A DNA stretch of 64,000 nucleotides from Chryseobacterium foetidum (lineage in GTDB: Bacteria > Bacteroidota > Bacteroidia > Flavobacteriales > Weeksellaceae). Numbering within the stretch: the first letter of the stretch is position 1; each line of letters begins with the position of its first letter. The stretch covers positions 1,054,001 through 1,118,000 of the forward strand of contig NZ_JAMXIA010000001.1 in NCBI RefSeq assembly GCF_025457425.1, written 5' to 3'. A program made the position numbers and the translations under genes. Below, one piece after another: positions 54,093 through 63,260 of the stretch. A model generated the notes under the pieces. It was not told the DNA's origin. It saw nothing but the letters and a program-made list of their open reading frames with translations, and did not search any database.

Positions 54093-54154
54093 TGTCATTC
54101 CGATGGAATCTAAGCTGCTATATTTTAATGTGTTGAGATTCCTACGGAATGACA
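54093..54154. repeat. Palindromic element, copy 1
   Basis: TGTCATTCCGATGGAATCT and AGATTCCTACGGAATGACA pair over 19 bp with two mismatches across a 24-nt loop. Same element at 54504. Similar GTCATTCCG...CGGAATGAC hairpins recur in Flavobacteriia genomes, as I recall. Confidence 0.85.
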
Positions 54155-54503
54155 AAGTTACTGCTGATCTTAGATTATAATCAAAAACGGACAATCGTAA
54201 AAAAAAATGATATATCTGTGGCGTCCAACACTCAATATCATTCATCATTCATCATTCATCAATCATCAGTGCGGGATGCGGGATGCGGGATTCAAATTCA
54301 AGATTCAAGATTTAAGATTCGAGGTTCGAGATACGGGGTGCGGGATGCGGGATTCAAATTTAAGACACATGATACGGCTGCTGGTAGGAATCAAATCTTA
54401 GCTGGCAGACAATAAACCGTTCACAGAAAGCTTTTACCGTGCTTTTGATTAAAAAAAAATGAATATCCTTAATTAGTAATAACCTAGTTTTTAAAAGTTT
54501 GAT

Positions 54504-54565
54504 TGTCATTCCGATGGAATCTAAGCTGCTATATTTTAATGTGTTGAGATTCCTACGGAATGACA
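54504..54565. repeat. Palindromic element, copy 2
   Basis: Identical hairpin to 54093-54154, inside the second tandem unit. Confidence 0.85.
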
Positions 54566-55060
54566 AAGTTACTGCTGATCTTAGATTATAATCAAAAACG
54601 GACAATCGTAAAAAAAAATGATATATCTGTGGCGTCCAACACTCAATATCATTCATCATTCATCATTCATCAATCATCAATCATCAATCATCAATCATCA
54701 ATCATCAGTGCGGGATGCGGGATGCGGGATTCAAATTTAAGATACATGATACGGCTGCTGGTAGGAATCAAAATCTTAGCTGGCAGACAATAAACCGTTC
54801 ACAGAAAGCTTTTACCGTGCTTTTGATTAAAAAAAATGATATATCTGTGGCATCCAACACCCAATATCATTCATTATTCATCATTCATCATTCATCAATC
54901 ATCAGTGCGGGATGCGGGGGTTTTAAATTCAAAATTTACAGCTGAAAAATTAAATTTCAGTTGTGGGAAGTGGAGATTTTGTGCAGTGGTAGAAGACGCG
55001 GTATTTTGTGCAGAAATACGGTACTGCACAGGAGAGCGACACAGACAACCGATTACACAA

Positions 55061-55612
55061 TTAGTTTTGGATTCTGTCGCCTTGTCCCTGTCCGCTTACG
55101 GTAGCAAAAATGTATCTGAAATAGTCTGAGAGGGTGAGGCTGCTGAGCATCTCGGCATCTTTTTCTGCAAGTTTTACGGGGGTAGACATGTCGATTTCTT
55201 CTATCTGTGCCAGTCCTGTAATCCCGGGAACGGCATTGTATACGCCTCTTCTGTCGCGCTCTGCCATCAGTTCGGTCTGATTAAACAGGTTGGGTCTTGG
55301 GCCTACCAGACTCATATCCCCTTTCAAAACGTTGATCAACTGGGGAAGTTCATCTAATTTGGATTTTCTTAAAAAGCTTCCCAGCTTCGTAATTGTTACG
55401 TCTTTTGCAAGATGGGTAGCAACAGACTTTGTATTTACCGGCATTGTACGGAACTTGATGAGTCTGAAAGGTTTTTTATTGCGCCCCACCCTCTCCTGAA
55501 CAAATATGGGTGAACCTGTATCAAACAGACCTAATATGTAGACTATTAAACCGACAGGCCACAAAAATAAGAGCCCTACAAATGAAAAAAGGAAATCGAA
55601 TATTCGTATCAT
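55061..55612 (-). CDS. Initiating sugar-phosphate transferase (second cluster)
   Basis: 183-residue bacterial sugar transferase: one N-terminal membrane segment (FDFLFSFVGLLFLWPVGLIVYI), [29 protein letters not shown] and LVGPRPNLFNQTELM. It transfers a phospho-sugar to undecaprenyl phosphate, starting a second glycan. It differs clearly from the PglC-like enzyme at 25 kb. I use the ATG at 55612; a GTG directly before it is the alternative. It follows the epimerase gene by 49 bp; its 3' end abuts the repeat field, so it is the last gene of this cluster. Confidence 0.9.
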   Translation of the reverse strand: MIRIFDFLFSFVGLLFLWPVGLIVYILGLFDTGSPIFVQERVGRNKKPFRLIKFRTMPVNTKSVATHLAKDVTITKLGSFLRKSKLDELPQLINVLKGDMSLVGPRPNLFNQTELMAERDRRGVYNAVPGITGLAQIEEIDMSTPVKLAEKDAEMLSSLTLSDYFRYIFATVSGQGQGDRIQN

Positions 55613-55661
55613 CACAAAGTTTAGTTTTAGTTTTGGTTTTTAAGGTTTAGAGTTTAAAAGG

Positions 55662-56576
55662 TCAACTGACTATTTTACGTTTTTTGAAACTCTTTATTGT
55701 TTTTATCAGTCCTTCTCTTGCTGAGTAGGGAAGTTTCTCAATTCCCAGGGGAGACTTAATTTTCTGATTGCACACTACATAAGACTCAGTGAGTTTCTGT
55801 AATCTTTCCGAATTCAAAGGAAGTTTTAACCTGTCTCCTATGCTGGCAGATCTCTGAATAAAGCTCTTTGATACGTTCCACAGTTTTGCTTTTTTATCCA
55901 AAGCCAGATTCACAGTTGAAATCAGATCGTTGGTAGAAAGGGCATCATCATCAGCAAAATTGTAGATTCCAGACTCCAGATCTTTTTTCAGAAGCATCTG
56001 ATGTATGAGGTAATTTAAATTATCGATTCCCAGAAAGGATCTCTGGTTGTGGAAGGCTGCCAGTGGCCAAGGAATGCCTTTTTCAACAATCTGATAGAGA
56101 AGATTGAGATTGCCTTTATTTCCGGGACCGTGGATCATGCAGGGACGGATGATAAAAACCTGCTTATCTTCAGGCAGATTTTCCATGATGTATTTTTCAG
56201 CTGCTTTTTTAGACTTTCCGTAGGGCGTCTGTGGATTGGACACCGAAGATTCCGTTAAAATCCCTTCCACAGCATCTGCAACTGCCTTTACTGAGCTGAA
56301 ATAGAAAAAATATTTCATTTCGGAAGCCAGAAACTCATTGTACAGCTCAATGGTAAGATCACGGTTGATTTTAAAATAATCTTCCGGTACCGAAACATTT
56401 TTGGTGTCATGTGCTTTGCCGGCAAGATGGATCATCACATCTGATGATTTGCTGACATTATTTTTCCAGTCTTTATTTCTTAAATCAAGACCCTCTACTT
56501 TATAATTTTCCTTCTGCAGATAGGTTGAAAGATTTTTCCCAACAAATCCTGAAGCTCCTGTAATGACAATGTTCAT
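55662..56576 (-). CDS. NAD-dependent epimerase/dehydratase family protein
   Basis: 304-residue extended SDR: NIVITGASGFVGKNLSTYL cofactor motif, MIHLAGKAHD, YFSSVKAV, catalytic TPYGKSKKAAE, and IIRPCMIHGPGNKGNL. It resembles WbpV/WbiG-like 4-epimerases or 4-reductases found beside initiating transferases (for example in UDP-QuiNAc or UDP-FucNAc pathways). The exact reaction cannot be fixed by eye. Confidence 0.87.
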   Translation of the reverse strand: MNIVITGASGFVGKNLSTYLQKENYKVEGLDLRNKDWKNNVSKSSDVMIHLAGKAHDTKNVSVPEDYFKINRDLTIELYNEFLASEMKYFFYFSSVKAVADAVEGILTESSVSNPQTPYGKSKKAAEKYIMENLPEDKQVFIIRPCMIHGPGNKGNLNLLYQIVEKGIPWPLAAFHNQRSFLGIDNLNYLIHQMLLKKDLESGIYNFADDDALSTNDLISTVNLALDKKAKLWNVSKSFIQRSASIGDRLKLPLNSERLQKLTESYVVCNQKIKSPLGIEKLPYSAREGLIKTIKSFKKRKIVS

Positions 56577-56641
56577 ATTTATTTCTAATAATGAGGGACT
56601 ACTACTGCTTTGATTCTGTATTCATACATTCTTTTCTGCCT

Positions 56642-57382
56642 TTATTTCTGCAGAAAACCTATAAGCTTCCAAACAATTCTGTATTTCACTTTGAATGGCG
56701 AGAAGTCAATCTGATTTCCGTTGAACGCTTTTCCTACCTCGCTGGTAATGGTGCGGTAACTGGAGATGCCCGAACTGCTGGCTCCTCCGGTAGCCATAGA
56801 TGTGGTAATCACGCCTGAATACTTCCAGGTAATATTATGTTTCAGGAAATACCTGATAATCAATTCGTAGTCGGCAGCAATTTTATATCCCAGAATGTAG
56901 ACACCAAGGTCGTCAAAAAGTTTTCTTTTAAAAAATACTGCGGGATGAGGGGGCATAAAACCGATTTTAAGTTTTTCAGGATTCCACCTTTTCGAAGAGT
57001 ATCTTCTGATTGTCTTGCCGTTTCTGTGTTGGAGAATATCTCCCGTACATGCATCTACATGGTTGCTCTGGAGAAAAGCAGCTATTTTCTCTATCGTCTT
57101 TGTTTCATGAAAAGTGTCATCTGAGTTGAGAATACCTACATAATCTCCTGTGGCCATTGCAATTCCTTTGTTCATGGCATCGTAAAGCCCTTTATCCGGT
57201 TCAGAGATCCAGTGAGATACGGTATCGGGGTATTTTTTGATAATATCGACTGTGGCATCGTGAGAATTACCGTCAACGACGATATATTCAATATCACCAT
57301 ATGTCTGTGATGCCACCGATCGGATGGTATCTTCTACGGTAGCTGCGGAATTGTAGCAGACCGTAATTATCGAGATTTTCAT
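56642..57382 (-). CDS. Glycosyltransferase family 2 (WcaE-like)
   Basis: 246-residue GT-A enzyme: ISIITVCYNSAATVEDTIRS, VVDGNSHDAT, the SEPDKGLYDAMNKGI motif of colanic-acid-type transferases, and metal site LNSDDTF (about residue 90). It adds a sugar in the second cluster; donor unknown. It is 65 bp upstream of the epimerase gene in transcription. Confidence 0.9.
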   Translation of the reverse strand: MKISIITVCYNSAATVEDTIRSVASQTYGDIEYIVVDGNSHDATVDIIKKYPDTVSHWISEPDKGLYDAMNKGIAMATGDYVGILNSDDTFHETKTIEKIAAFLQSNHVDACTGDILQHRNGKTIRRYSSKRWNPEKLKIGFMPPHPAVFFKRKLFDDLGVYILGYKIAADYELIIRYFLKHNITWKYSGVITTSMATGGASSSGISSYRTITSEVGKAFNGNQIDFSPFKVKYRIVWKLIGFLQK

Positions 57383-57700
57383 TACAGTTTAGTTAGAGTT
57401 TTTATTTTAGCAGTTTATTAATCTGCGGTAAGGGGGTAATTACTTTATATTCCGTTGGTTTTGAGTCATCACGTAATTTATTCCTGACCATCTAAAAGAT
57501 ATACAAGAGAGGGTCTCCCTCAAGATTCTGATCCTCTAAAATAGAAATAAAATCTCAGGAAATATCTATGATTATCACAAAAAAATGAGCGTTGATGCAC
57601 CTTCCCATTAGAGTTTCCTTTTAAATCATTAAATACCTTTAAATAATTCATAACAAGTTGATTAGAATGATTATTTTTAAATAATATCAGAGTTTTATGT
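57383..57700. other. Intergenic region, 318 bp
   Basis: AT-rich, with no gene, clear promoter or repeat. A small GAGGG...CCCTC inverted pair lies near 57505-57520. Confidence 0.4.
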
Positions 57701-58597
57701 TTACAGTTTTATTTTATAATTTTTTAGTATGTAGCTTTTAATCATATTTATATCACGTCCACAATGTTTTTTTATTTCGTACACCTTTGCGTCAACTAAA
57801 GTTCTGTACCACCATCCTTGTAGAAAATTCCAAAGAAATCCTTCTTTACCATCTAGCAAGCCAAGTTTAAAAAAATATCTGTACACAAAATACATCATTG
57901 CCCTCAGAAAAAGCGGACTCTTAGCATACTTCAACTTCATTTTTCTCTTTTGCTTTGCCTGCCCGTCCAGATTAGTACGATGCTCATTTCCAAGTATATT
58001 ATATTCTACATCCAAAAGGTCAATAGCTTCGCGGATGGAATAGCTGTTGTGCTTATCTGTCCACCATCCAATTGTATTGAGATTATTATCTGCAAAACGA
58101 ACATGCAAGTCCTCCACCCTACCCGATTCTAACTGAATATGCTCATCCATCCAACGGATTTCGGAACGTCCTTTTCCGTTGCGGAATAAGCGAAGCATTC
58201 TGATTTGCGGCATTCTTTTCATTTCCCTACGCATAAAGAACCGCACCAGCTTTAAAGTAAATCCTGAAACTTCAGCATCTGCAGTTTCCATGGCGTTACG
58301 AAGCTGTGCAAAGTCTTCTTTATACAGATATTCGTCTGCATCAAGTCTTAAAACCCAATCTGTTTTTATCTCACAATTGTCTAATGCCCAGTTGAACTGT
58401 ACTGCATGATTAGTCCACGGATTCTGATAAAATCTGCAACTGTTGGCATTTGCTATCTGTTCTGTTGCATCTGAAGAAAAAGAATCTACCACCACAATAT
58501 CAGTACAGACTTCCTGCAACGAAGACAGACATCTTTGCAAATGTATTTCTTCGTTGTAGGTTAATATAATAGCTGTTAAAGAAAGCCTATGATTCAT
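57701..58597 (-). CDS. Glycosyltransferase family 2 (WaaE/KdtX-like)
   Basis: 298-residue enzyme: LTAIILTYNEEIHLQRCLSSL, VVDSFSSDAT, NPWTNHAVQFNWAL, the DADEYL metal motif (about residue 86), and HEQ-type WMDEHIQL. This set is typical of WaaE-like transferases acting on LPS core or O-antigen. The C-terminal segment is basic and aromatic, suited to membrane contact. A TAnnTTTG box lies just upstream. Confidence 0.9.
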   Translation of the reverse strand: MNHRLSLTAIILTYNEEIHLQRCLSSLQEVCTDIVVVDSFSSDATEQIANANSCRFYQNPWTNHAVQFNWALDNCEIKTDWVLRLDADEYLYKEDFAQLRNAMETADAEVSGFTLKLVRFFMRREMKRMPQIRMLRLFRNGKGRSEIRWMDEHIQLESGRVEDLHVRFADNNLNTIGWWTDKHNSYSIREAIDLLDVEYNILGNEHRTNLDGQAKQKRKMKLKYAKSPLFLRAMMYFVYRYFFKLGLLDGKEGFLWNFLQGWWYRTLVDAKVYEIKKHCGRDINMIKSYILKNYKIKL

Positions 58598-58613
58598 TCA
58601 TCTTTTTTTGCTG

Positions 58614-58621
58614 CAAAGATA
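58614..58621 (-). promoter_or_regulatory. Candidate -7 element of the WaaE-like gene
   Basis: Minus-strand TATCTTTG, an exact TAnnTTTG match 16 bp before the ATG at 58597. Confidence 0.5.
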
Positions 58622-58896
58622 ATTTATACCTTTTGTTTTGAATTGCGACATCCCGTAATTGCGATAAAAAAACATTTTTTTTTGATTGTTATTAAATTTA
58701 CCATTAATGCAATTGTCGTTTAACATAGGTTTCGTAATAATTTAATACCTCGCTGATGATGGAATGTTTTTTTGAAATTTATGAAAATGACCCAGCATAG
58801 CAAATCAATTAAATTTATTCCAACGAGAATCTAAGCATTCTTGTAATTGAATTTGGTCAATATAAATAGTACAATTGCAGTAATATCTAGCGTAAG
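58622..58896. other. Intergenic region without features
   Basis: About 275 bp of AT-rich DNA between the ChbG-like and WaaE-like genes; nothing recognised. Confidence 0.4.
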
Positions 58897-59688
58897 TTAT
58901 ATATCATTCCAAGTAATTAATCTGTTACTGGATTCCTTAATGAGATTAGAAAACAATATAATGTCTTTATACTCCCGTAATCGCCATTTGTCGTTATACC
59001 CAGGATGAACTCCTATTTCTAAGGTATGTTCATTGTCTAATGACGAGATAATTTTTAAGATCTCTTTCCCCCAGTCAACATCAAATGAGTTTGTTGGCAT
59101 GTAAAAATAGTCTGTTGACAAAAATTTTTTTTTAAGCCCCGAATCCATCTTATTATTTATTGCATTTAAGAGTTTTCTTTTTAGCCCAGCCTTATCAACA
59201 GTACTTAAAAAAGTATCTTGACCTTTTCTCACTTTTTTAATATTAAAATAATTGATTGCCTCTTCGATCGCTTCCTGAAAGATTGGAAATTTATGAATAT
59301 GACCGTGAGAATCAACATGTGATACAGAAACAGATGAATCCAGCAATAAGCCTATTTGTCGTTTTGTTTCTTCAACTATTTCTTTCTTATTTAATAAATT
59401 AAGAAAAGATTTTATTCTTATCTTATTTGAAGGTAAAAACACGTCATTTTTCAACAAAGATTTAATTTTATCGGGATTACTAACTGGCCTTAATCTGTCA
59501 ACATAGGTGAGATGTACACCAAAGCTATACTGAGAATTTTCTTTTGCATATGCTAAAGCATCTTTTGTAGAAGACATCGTTGGCATTATGGTAGCGCTTG
59601 TGAGAGCTCCTTTTTCAAAACAGTCAATAGTAGCTTTCAGCGTATCGTTATCAAAACCGAAATCATCTGCGTGTAGGATAATTTTCAT
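58897..59688 (-). CDS. ChbG/HpnK (YdjC) family carbohydrate deacetylase
   Basis: 263-residue metal-dependent deacetylase: IILHADDFGF at the N-terminus supplies the Asp-Asp pair, VSHVDSHGHIHKFP (about 115-128) the metal histidines, and EIGVHPGY a late His. Relatives deacetylate chitobiose or hopanoid-linked GlcNAc, so it probably removes an acetyl group from an N-acetyl sugar of this glycan or its lipid-linked precursor. I start at the ATG at 59688; the frame extends to 59715. It is 4 bp after the FkbH-like gene. Confidence 0.88.
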   Translation of the reverse strand: MKIILHADDFGFDNDTLKATIDCFEKGALTSATIMPTMSSTKDALAYAKENSQYSFGVHLTYVDRLRPVSNPDKIKSLLKNDVFLPSNKIRIKSFLNLLNKKEIVEETKRQIGLLLDSSVSVSHVDSHGHIHKFPIFQEAIEEAINYFNIKKVRKGQDTFLSTVDKAGLKRKLLNAINNKMDSGLKKKFLSTDYFYMPTNSFDVDWGKEILKIISSLDNEHTLEIGVHPGYNDKWRLREYKDIILFSNLIKESSNRLITWNDI

Positions 59689-59692
59689 CAAC

Positions 59693-61501
59693 TTAAATTT
59701 TATATGAAGTCTCAATTAATTTTTCATCCAATAAAAGTGAAGTGTCATTAATACAATACAGTACCTGGTCATTATCCACACTATCTTTTACAAAAGGTAA
59801 CTCATCAAACACGTCAGCAATAGGCTTATTTTTAGTTGTCTTTTTCAGCAACGCATTTATTTTCTTTATTGCTAATTCATCTGCTATTTTTTTTAAAGAA
59901 AATACCATAGCATTTTCGACCTTCTTTTTGGCAACCCTACAGGAAATTACTAAGTCTACGATTTTCAATGTTTCATCTTTAATTTTAACAGAGATAAATC
60001 CAACTAAGCCGTAATCGCCATATTTGTCTGTGCAATTAAAAGAAAAACACTTATAATCCGAATCAATTAGCAATTTATCATATTCTTCTATAGTATATCT
60101 GTTCGTTGATAAATTTAACTGATTAGACCTTGACAATAGTTCAAAACATCTCTCTTTTTTTTCAGGAGAATCTATGTTGCTAACCTCTAACTTAATATCA
60201 AGATTCTTGATGTAATCATCATAATTATCATTAAATGTCTGTTTTAACTCATCTCTTTTGGCCTCCGTTAAATATGAGAGTCTTCTTTTTTTGCTCATCT
60301 CTGTAATTGGAACATCGAATTCGGCGAGATTCAGAATTTCATCTATTTGATTTTCGTTGAATATTCTAATCATTGGCAGATTAGCTCTAACCTCTTCTCT
60401 TTCTCTGACATTATCATCTATAAAAGCAAAAGTATCAATTCCAATATTTAGCTTTTTAGCTATTTGTTTTAAATTCTCACTTTTTTGTCCCCAATTGATT
60501 GCAGGATAAACAAAATAATCAGCAATACCCAACTTCTCTAAAACCGGATAGGCATCTTCATAAGAATTTTTACTGACTATCGTATTAATTATACCTCTTT
60601 CATCTAATTTTTTAATAACCTCTATTGCATTTTCATTTAATTGAATGCCATTCTGACCATCTTCAATCAATACCCCATTCCATAAAGTATTATCTAGATC
60701 CCAAGCTACGCATTTAACTTTTTCAGCAGGTTTTAAATTTTCAATTTTATCTTTAGTTTTTAAATCCTTTTCTTTAACCTTAACGAAATCAAGCCAAGTA
60801 AATATTAATTTTGATTTAATCTCTGTTGTTGGAGAAACTAATATTCTTGTTTCTTCATTATTCAAAATATTAAATTTTACGTAAGGAATTTTGATTGAAT
60901 TGATACCCTGTTTGATTATCAATATTTCAGAAAATAAAATTTTGGTTGTAGAATACGCCTGCAGCATTACCTGAATATCTGAATGGTTTTCAGAAAAACA
61001 CTCAAATAAGAAATAATCCGGTTTGCTTTGTTTAACATTTAATTTTATAAATGATAAAAATTTATTTTTATAAAAAACATAACCTCTCAGAAGCATGTAT
61101 TTAGGAGATATTTTTTTTAGAATTTTTGATAAATAATAAAAAAAACCTGAAGCCAATTTATCTCCTGCTATTATAAAATTCAATTGGTTGGTAGAGACCA
61201 TTGTCGGCGAAATTACTGTTTCTAATTTTCCCCATTTTTTAAACTCGCAGGCAATCCCAAAATTGAAATATCCTTTATAATTGTAATCTCTTACCAATCC
61301 ATTTTTTATACGCACACACTTCAGGTCTTCTCTTTTTTCATATATAAGACAAGTTGTGTAACATAACGGGACGGCACATTCTATGCAATGCTCCTCCCAA
61401 TTTAGTAATGAAACTCTATCTATATCTTTTTTTTGAAATTTACTTTCAATTTTTGCGTGACGCTGTCTAATTGATTTACCTTTAAATAAAATATCATACA
61501 T
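59693..61501 (-). CDS. FkbH-like HAD-IIIC protein with Cys-rich N-terminus
   Basis: 602 residues. The N-terminal part has a cysteine cluster C39-x2-C42-x4-C47-x3-C51-x10-C62 (HCIECAVPLCYTTC) followed by a beta-rich region of unknown fold. The HAD domain (about 265-420) carries WDLDNTLWNG with the Asp nucleophile pair and FIDDN, as in FkbH. A C-terminal GNAT-like part (about 430-600) includes DYGLVGFISV. FkbH proteins dephosphorylate 1,3-bisphosphoglycerate and load glyceryl on an ACP; no ACP is adjacent here. A glyceryl or related acyl decoration of the glycan is possible. The start chosen is the ATG at 61501, 17 bp after the WcaF-like stop. Confidence 0.85.
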   Translation of the reverse strand: MYDILFKGKSIRQRHAKIESKFQKKDIDRVSLLNWEEHCIECAVPLCYTTCLIYEKREDLKCVRIKNGLVRDYNYKGYFNFGIACEFKKWGKLETVISPTMVSTNQLNFIIAGDKLASGFFYYLSKILKKISPKYMLLRGYVFYKNKFLSFIKLNVKQSKPDYFLFECFSENHSDIQVMLQAYSTTKILFSEILIIKQGINSIKIPYVKFNILNNEETRILVSPTTEIKSKLIFTWLDFVKVKEKDLKTKDKIENLKPAEKVKCVAWDLDNTLWNGVLIEDGQNGIQLNENAIEVIKKLDERGIINTIVSKNSYEDAYPVLEKLGIADYFVYPAINWGQKSENLKQIAKKLNIGIDTFAFIDDNVREREEVRANLPMIRIFNENQIDEILNLAEFDVPITEMSKKRRLSYLTEAKRDELKQTFNDNYDDYIKNLDIKLEVSNIDSPEKKERCFELLSRSNQLNLSTNRYTIEEYDKLLIDSDYKCFSFNCTDKYGDYGLVGFISVKIKDETLKIVDLVISCRVAKKKVENAMVFSLKKIADELAIKKINALLKKTTKNKPIADVFDELPFVKDSVDNDQVLYCINDTSLLLDEKLIETSYKI

Positions 61502-61518
61502 ATATTTATTTTTTATTT

Positions 61519-62073
61519 TTATTTTATTTCTCTTGTTTTTAGAAATCTGGCTGGATTCCCACCCACTATTGTCCAAGGCTCCACACTCTTAAAAACAGAA
61601 GATCTGGCTCCCACTACGGCGCCTTCGCCAATTACTACACCCATACCGATAAATGCATCAGCACCAACCCAAACCTGACTTTTAATAATAATTGGTTTGA
61701 ATAGTAGTTCATGTTTAGCACTGGTAATATCATGTGATGCAGCACATAAATATGATTTCTGAGATACCGTGGCGTAAGCTCCAATTATAATCTTACCTAC
61801 GTTATAGCAATCTACCTCTGGAGCTAAACAGCTGTATTCGGCCATCTCTAAATTCCATGGCTGATAAATTCGTACTGATGAATTAATAACCGCTGTACTA
61901 TGAACTTTGGCACCAAATAACCGTAATAAAAAAATCTTCCAAAAATCCCCGATTCCCCTAGGTAAGGGTCTCGCAAAGAGAGTCCATACAATCGACCATA
62001 CCATTCGAGCAAGTTTATTTTTTCTGCTTAATTTATTTTGATATTGTGACAAAGTAATTTTCTCATTATTCAT
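61519..62073 (-). CDS. WcaF-like sugar O-acetyltransferase
   Basis: 184-residue hexapeptide-repeat acetyltransferase of the colanic-acid WcaF group: LARPLPRGIGDFWKIFLLRLFGAK-type N-terminal helix region (about 35-58), SSVRIYQPWNLEM, the SHDI catalytic-His turn and closing VEPWTIVGGNPARFLK. It transfers acetyl from acetyl-CoA to a sugar hydroxyl. Its ATG overlaps the stop of the GT4 gene (ATGA), indicating coupling. Confidence 0.88.
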   Translation of the reverse strand: MNNEKITLSQYQNKLSRKNKLARMVWSIVWTLFARPLPRGIGDFWKIFLLRLFGAKVHSTAVINSSVRIYQPWNLEMAEYSCLAPEVDCYNVGKIIIGAYATVSQKSYLCAASHDITSAKHELLFKPIIIKSQVWVGADAFIGMGVVIGEGAVVGARSSVFKSVEPWTIVGGNPARFLKTREIK

Positions 62074-63209
62074 ACTACAAAATCTGGTTTTTGTGTTTTA
62101 TTAATTATCCAGTCATAAAGCTCTAAAAATTGCTTTCCCACTGATTCTATTGAATATTTATCTTCTACAAGCCTTCTTCCATTTTTTCCCATTTGTTCCA
62201 GTTCTGAAGAATCTTTTTGAAGAAATTCCTCCAATGTTGTTCGAAGTGAATCAACTCCGACATCAATCCAGGCTCCGGCTTTATAATCTTTCAAGTCTAT
62301 CCACGGTGTACCTTTGGTTGTGATAACAGGAATACCACAAGATAATGCTTCGGCTACTACAATTCCAAAGTTTTCACTGTAGGTTGGCAAAACAAATAAA
62401 TCGGCGTTATGATAGCTTTCAAGTTTTTCAGTTCCGAATTTAGAGCCTATGATATCAATTTTATCAGCGAGTTTTTTTGAGTCTATCTCCTGCTTCAGTT
62501 TGTTAATATAGGCTTGATCACCATTTCCAGCAATCTTTATTTTCCAATTCTCTTTTATGCTTTCATCTAATAATTGCCAGGCTTCAATCAAGATTTCAAT
62601 ACCTTTTTTAGGATGAATTCTGGAAAGAAACAAAATTGTTTTATTAGTTTTATTGTGATATTCTTTCTTTGGATAGTCGTCGAGATTTATTCCATTAGGA
62701 ATTTTGGCAATGGGATTTTTATAACCTAAATTCCTTATGCTGTCAACTTCCATTTGTCCAGTTGCATGAAGACACGTTGCTGATTTTAAATCTTGATGTT
62801 GATACAGTATCATCGCCAATTTTTTCTTGTGTCTATTTTGTTGCATTGACCAAGGTTCCAACATTCCTCGCACAGAAATAATATAAGGTTTCGATTTTTT
62901 ACGGGCAGATTTTGCCATTTGATGAATAGGCAAATTCCAGATTCCATGACCATGATATAGGTCAGCATCTTTCTTTTGCAATTCAATATTCAGAGTTTTG
63001 GAATAATCCAAAAAACTGGGCTCTAAAAACTTCAGATTAATTTTTTTATTTTCAAATTTTTTATATAAAGGATTTGATGATTCCAATGTCAACAGATCGA
63101 TATATTTTATTTTATTAGACATTGCCAATGAATCAACAAGAACTGTAATACTTCTTGCAGGTCCTCCAGTTGTTTCATCGATTGAAGATATACAATGAAT
63201 TACTTTCAC
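62070..63209 (-). CDS. Glycosyltransferase family 4 (GT-B)
   Basis: 379-residue retaining glycosyltransferase: GGPARSITVL near the N-terminus, HGHGIWNLP, ILFLSRIHPKKGIEIL, GSKFGTEKL, and the donor-site motif YSENFGIVVAEALSCGIPVI with the E-x7-E pair. It uses a nucleotide sugar to extend the repeat unit of the second cluster. Preceded by a 205-bp gap that holds a duplicated 3' piece of the polymerase gene. Confidence 0.93.
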   Translation of the reverse strand: MKVIHCISSIDETTGGPARSITVLVDSLAMSNKIKYIDLLTLESSNPLYKKFENKKINLKFLEPSFLDYSKTLNIELQKKDADLYHGHGIWNLPIHQMAKSARKKSKPYIISVRGMLEPWSMQQNRHKKKLAMILYQHQDLKSATCLHATGQMEVDSIRNLGYKNPIAKIPNGINLDDYPKKEYHNKTNKTILFLSRIHPKKGIEILIEAWQLLDESIKENWKIKIAGNGDQAYINKLKQEIDSKKLADKIDIIGSKFGTEKLESYHNADLFVLPTYSENFGIVVAEALSCGIPVITTKGTPWIDLKDYKAGAWIDVGVDSLRTTLEEFLQKDSSELEQMGKNGRRLVEDKYSIESVGKQFLELYDWIINKTQKPDFVV

Positions 63210-63260
63210 AGTTTTATAAATTTAAATTTGCTACTTCGGATTCTCTTATAATAAAATTAC

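Larger units (their letters stand above)
53755..54910. repeat. Repeat field 3: heptamer tracts and tandem ~0.4-kb units
   Basis: After GRTTYRA-type tracts, a unit starting GTGCGGGATGCGGGATTCAA recurs at 53926, 54338 and 54708. The first two copies (412 and 370 bp) are nearly identical; the third is shortened and lacks the central hairpin. Each unit ends in heptamers of another type (CATTCAT, TCATCAA). Open frames on both strands are repeat artefacts, since the same frame appears in each copy. Confidence 0.9.

Noticed and set aside
53926..55129. Several plus- and minus-strand frames of 60-100 codons
   Set aside because: The same peptides recur in each tandem unit on both strands, the frames overlap each other, and there is no start context or homology.
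61502..61576. 25-codon N-terminal extension of the FkbH-like protein
   Set aside because: Lies inside the 3' end of the WcaF-like gene and is Lys/Asn-rich; the ATG at 61501 fits better.
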